Source of the DNA: a virus
IMG/VR virus record: IMGVR_UViG_3300020203_000060
Span: 1 to 32,865 of that record
Strand: one strand, 5' to 3'
DNA length: 32,865 nt
Shown: piece by piece, positions 31,431 to 32,865 of the stretch
Layout: each line of letters starts with the position of its first letter
Position numbering within the stretch: position 1 is the stretch's first letter
Position numbers and translations under genes: made by a program
Notes under the pieces: model-generated
Told to the model about the DNA's origin: nothing
What the model saw: the letters and a program-made list of their open reading frames with translations, nothing else
Databases searched by the model: none

Positions 31431-32004
31431 TTTGGGTTATCCACGTTGAGCAGATGGCCGCAAGTGCCGCTGCGTTCTTATTCCCTTCTGTGTCTGCTAT
31501 TTTTGATGCGCTTAGAATTGCCCTATCCACTTCCTCAGCCTGTTCTTTTGTCAAACAAAATCTTCTTGTGTAATCGCTTTCACGATTTTCTCCGCCTATA
31601 TCTACGTCATCCAAGATGGTAGGCTGAACTATTAGTTGATCAAGACCCCAAGGCTCAAGCTCAAACCCATTATCCTCAAGAAACCCAAGCTCTAAATCTA
31701 AATTATCAAATTGCCAGGTTGAATCATTTTGTAATTTATTATCTAAAATTCTATATGCTTTTTTTTGCACTTCCGTTAGCCCTGTGATTTTGTACGAGGG
31801 TACTTTGTCTAGATTTAAAGACTTGGCTGCATATAGACGACCATGACCGACTAGCACTATATTATTTTCGTCAATTACAATAGGCTGATTGAATCCGAAC
31901 TCCCTTATAGAGGATGCGATTCTAGAGATCTGCTCTTCACTGTGTTTTCTGTTGTTAAATTCGTACGCATTAATTAGATGCGTTTCTGTTTCAATAATAT
32001 CCAT
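31423..32004 (-). CDS. ParB/Srx-like domain protein (193 aa)
   Basis: Residues ~10-110 form a ParB N-terminal-like domain: FNNRKHSEEQISRIASSIRE, NQPIVIDENNIVLVGHGRLY, with the GHGRL box at 53-57, then LNLDKVPSYKITGLTE. Phage proteins of this kind are often adjacent to, or fused with, DNA methyltransferases or Mom-like genes and may bind DNA or nucleotide. No methyltransferase domain follows here. The C-terminal 80 residues are helical. A link with the Mom-like protein is inferred from overlap and order. Confidence 0.8.
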   Translation of the reverse strand: MDIIETETHLINAYEFNNRKHSEEQISRIASSIREFGFNQPIVIDENNIVLVGHGRLYAAKSLNLDKVPSYKITGLTEVQKKAYRILDNKLQNDSTWQFDNLDLELGFLEDNGFELEPWGLDQLIVQPTILDDVDIGGENRESDYTRRFCLTKEQAEEVDRAILSASKIADTEGNKNAAALAAICSTWITQNG

Positions 32005-32005
32005 A

Positions 32006-32392
32006 TTAATTGATTATAAGCTTTCTTAAATTTAAGTATTGCTCCAAAGATTTTAGCTCTTGAGCATAAACTCTTTGTACTTTATTTACAAAGGTTTTTG
32101 GTTCCACTTGAGACATTTCGGCACACCAAGAAAGTGTCCAAGCTTCTTGTCCTGTTTGGTAGTCTGCGCTTAGCCAATCTAATAATAGCACTAAATTTTG
32201 ATGTCCGAAAAGTTTTATTTGGTGGAGGTTATTATTTATGTAATATTTATGAATATTTCTTAGGTCTGTAACTGCCTGTTGGATAATAGATAAGTAGAGT
32301 AGCTCTTCTGGCGTTGCTGCTGGTGTGGCGTGTTCGTCTGTTCGATTTTTAAGCATTTTAATATATTCCGATTCTTTAGCTATTTTGCTCAT
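32006..32392 (-). CDS. hypothetical helical protein with possible helix-turn-helix (128 aa)
   Basis: Mostly helical. Near residue 91, WCAEMSQVEPKTFVNKVQRV has the spacing of a helix-turn-helix core, so DNA binding is possible. The motif SQVxPKT recurs in the frame at 32524-32700. It starts inside the previous gene with a 17-base overlap, with AAGAGATAATAG before ATG. No family recognised. As the first long gene of the late block, it could be a late regulator (inference). Confidence 0.65.
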   Translation of the reverse strand: MSKIAKESEYIKMLKNRTDEHATPAATPEELLYLSIIQQAVTDLRNIHKYYINNNLHQIKLFGHQNLVLLLDWLSADYQTGQEAWTLSWCAEMSQVEPKTFVNKVQRVYAQELKSLEQYLNLRKLIIN

Positions 32393-32540
32393 CTATTATC
32401 TCTTGAGAGGTTTGAGCTATTGCGATTTTTAAGATGGGATTTTGAGCGGCTACTTCCTTCATGTATTCGTCATAGGTCAAATAGTACATAGTGCCGTTGA
32501 TCATAAGCGAAATTGTTGGATGCTCAGGATCGTTCCCCAT
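32376..32540 (-). CDS. 54-residue small protein, head of the late block
   Basis: A short gene with a clear ribosome site (AAAAAGGAAAT, then ATG). It begins MGNDPEHPTISLMINGTMYY, giving a short beta pair, and continues into a helix (DEYMKEVAAQNPILKIAIAQ). It overlaps the next gene by 17 bases, so translation is probably coupled. No family recognised. Soluble, acidic. Confidence 0.68.
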   Translation of the reverse strand: MGNDPEHPTISLMINGTMYYLTYDEYMKEVAAQNPILKIAIAQTSQEIIDEQNS

Positions 32541-32700
32541 ATTTCCTTTTTAGATGTGGGTATCTCTCTTGTAGTTTCAATAATTTTGCTAATTGTCTCA
32601 CCCATCTGTTTCTATGGGAGAAGGAAACAAGCGCGCTATTATATTTAACTATGGGTAGTTTCTGTGTATCTAGTGCTTGGCTGGCGGTTTTAGGATTCAC
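32524..32700 (-). CDS. possible 58-residue basic protein, GTG start
   Basis: Open from at least 32745 down to TGA at 32524-32526, with no ATG; GTG 32700 is the best start, without a good ribosome site. The end, NRWVRQLAKLLKLQERYPHL followed by KRKYGERS, looks like a real basic helical protein. It overlaps the next start by 17 bases. SQVNPKT, straddling the assumed start, matches SQVEPKT in the gene at 32006 in the same frame (18 of 21 bases). A competing 34-residue frame starts near 32610. Treat as tentative. Confidence 0.38.
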   Translation of the reverse strand: MNPKTASQALDTQKLPIVKYNSALVSFSHRNRWVRQLAKLLKLQERYPHLKRKYGERS

Positions 32701-32770
32701 TTGAGACGAGTATAAACTAGATTTGGAAAAAGATCTACATTTATTTTTTTACAAAAACAAAACTTTATTA

Positions 32771-32799
32771 TTGAGCGAAAATAATAATAAGAGTATGAT
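32771..32799 (+). promoter_or_regulatory. possible right-reading promoter
   Basis: TTGAGC at 32771-32776 and TATGAT at 32794-32799 are separated by 17 bases, matching the sigma70 consensus at four and five of six positions. It would transcribe to the right, out of the window. The AAATAATAATAA stretch in the spacer resembles 105-116 upstream of the early promoter. Confidence 0.4.
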
Positions 32800-32808
32800 G
32801 ACTGTCAC
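32781..32808 (-). promoter_or_regulatory. possible left-reading promoter for the late block
   Basis: On the minus strand, GTGACA (32803-32808) lies 16 bases from TATTAT (32781-32786), matching consensus at five of six positions each. It would give a leader of ~75 bases to the GTG at 32700 and drive the late block. It overlaps the right-reading candidate face to face, so the two would compete. Confidence 0.4.
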
Positions 32809-32865
32809 AGTACCAAAAAGAAAGGCTGCTAGTCTCCTGCAAAGAAACACTAGCAACCAAAGAAG
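32795..32865 (+). CDS. possible start of a gene running out of the window
   Basis: ATGATG at 32795-32800 opens a frame (MMTVTVPKRKAASLLQRNTS) that is still open at the last base. AAGAG stands just upstream. If the molecule is circular, the frame continues in phase into base 1 and stops at TGA 41-43, giving 37 residues. It conflicts with the promoter reading of 32794-32799. Weak. Confidence 0.2.
   Translation, partial: MMTVTVPKRKAASLLQRNTSNQR
32801..32811. promoter_or_regulatory. 11-base palindrome, possible operator
   Basis: ACTGT-C-ACAGT is a perfect inverted repeat around one base. It covers the -35 box of the left-reading candidate and the expected start point of the right-reading one, so a bound regulator could switch both. 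No repressor gene is seen in the window. Confidence 0.4.
32824..32858 (+). other. stem-loop near the window end
   Basis: GGCTGCTAGT (32824-32833) pairs with ACTAGCAACC (32849-32858) with one mismatch; the inner seven pairs, TGCTAGT/ACTAGCA, are perfect and the loop is 15 bases. There is no T run, so it is not an intrinsic terminator. It could be a protein-binding site or leader structure in the control region. Bases 32701-32770 hold only A+T-rich sequence. Confidence 0.45.

Noticed and set aside
28877-32540. Recurring 17-base gene overlaps (28877, 32376, 32524) as a special signal
   Set aside because: The overlapping sequences share no motif, other overlaps have different lengths, and coincidence is enough.
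32638-32643. Perfect TATAAT on the minus strand, a possible late promoter
   Set aside because: No acceptable -35 at 16-18 bases and no extended -10; it also lies inside an open frame. The pair at 32781-32808 is better.
32442-32648. Right-reading 68-residue frame with hydrophobic stretch
   Set aside because: It is antisense to a small late gene with a good ribosome site and has none of its own; hydrophobicity is a by-product of the opposite strand.
1-32865. tRNA genes, rRNA, insertion sequences
   Set aside because: No cloverleaf-like sequence, rRNA segment or transposase frame was noticed on either strand.

Overview
The window reads as a nearly complete genome, or one large contig, of a tailed bacteriophage with P22-like (podovirus-type) virion genes. 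It is A+T-rich by eye, and most starts carry purine-rich Shine-Dalgarno sites. Two long opposing gene blocks meet tail to tail at 8537/8538. The host cannot be named. Gram-negative type export signals, a P22-like neck and tail, and low G+C suggest a low-G+C Gram-negative bacterium, but this is inference. No integrase, repressor, DNA polymerase, helicase, tRNA or CRISPR array is visible.

Right-reading (early) block, about 136-8537. A sigma70-type promoter at 136-164 leads into a small Cys-rich protein, a RecT/Bet recombinase, a coiled-coil companion and an SSB. Positions 2501-7833 hold a dense run of tiny genes, many overlapping by ATGA. They form at least six families of tandem paralogues, called A to F here. 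Family A is three copies (2776-3729), B is three (3726-4438), C is two tail-anchored proteins (4440-5111), D is two (5120-5720), E is two (5717-6277), and F is four (6274-7358), one of them killed by a single stop codon and two of them double-length. The block ends with a winged-helix protein, a possible zinc-finger protein and a VRR-NUC-type nuclease.

Left-reading (late) block, about 32700 down to 8538. In transcription order it runs: small control-region genes, a ParB-like protein, a Mom-like DNA-modification protein, small and large terminase, portal, a fibre-like protein with several tiny genes, scaffold, major capsid protein, decoration-like protein, a conserved head protein, two proteins with Sec signal peptides, P22 gp4-like neck protein, glycine-zipper protein, P22 gp10-like tail hub, internal (ejection) proteins ending in a lytic transglycosylase, an XhlA-like membrane protein, an unidentified 351-residue protein, a nuclease-like protein and a holin-like protein.

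The last ~325 bases look like a control region, with possible face-to-face promoters around an 11-base palindrome. If the contig is circular, this region and bases 1-196 form one divergent regulatory region between the early and late blocks. The most unusual parts are the island of small-gene paralogue arrays, the two exported proteins inside the head cluster, and the Mom/ParB pair beside the terminase.
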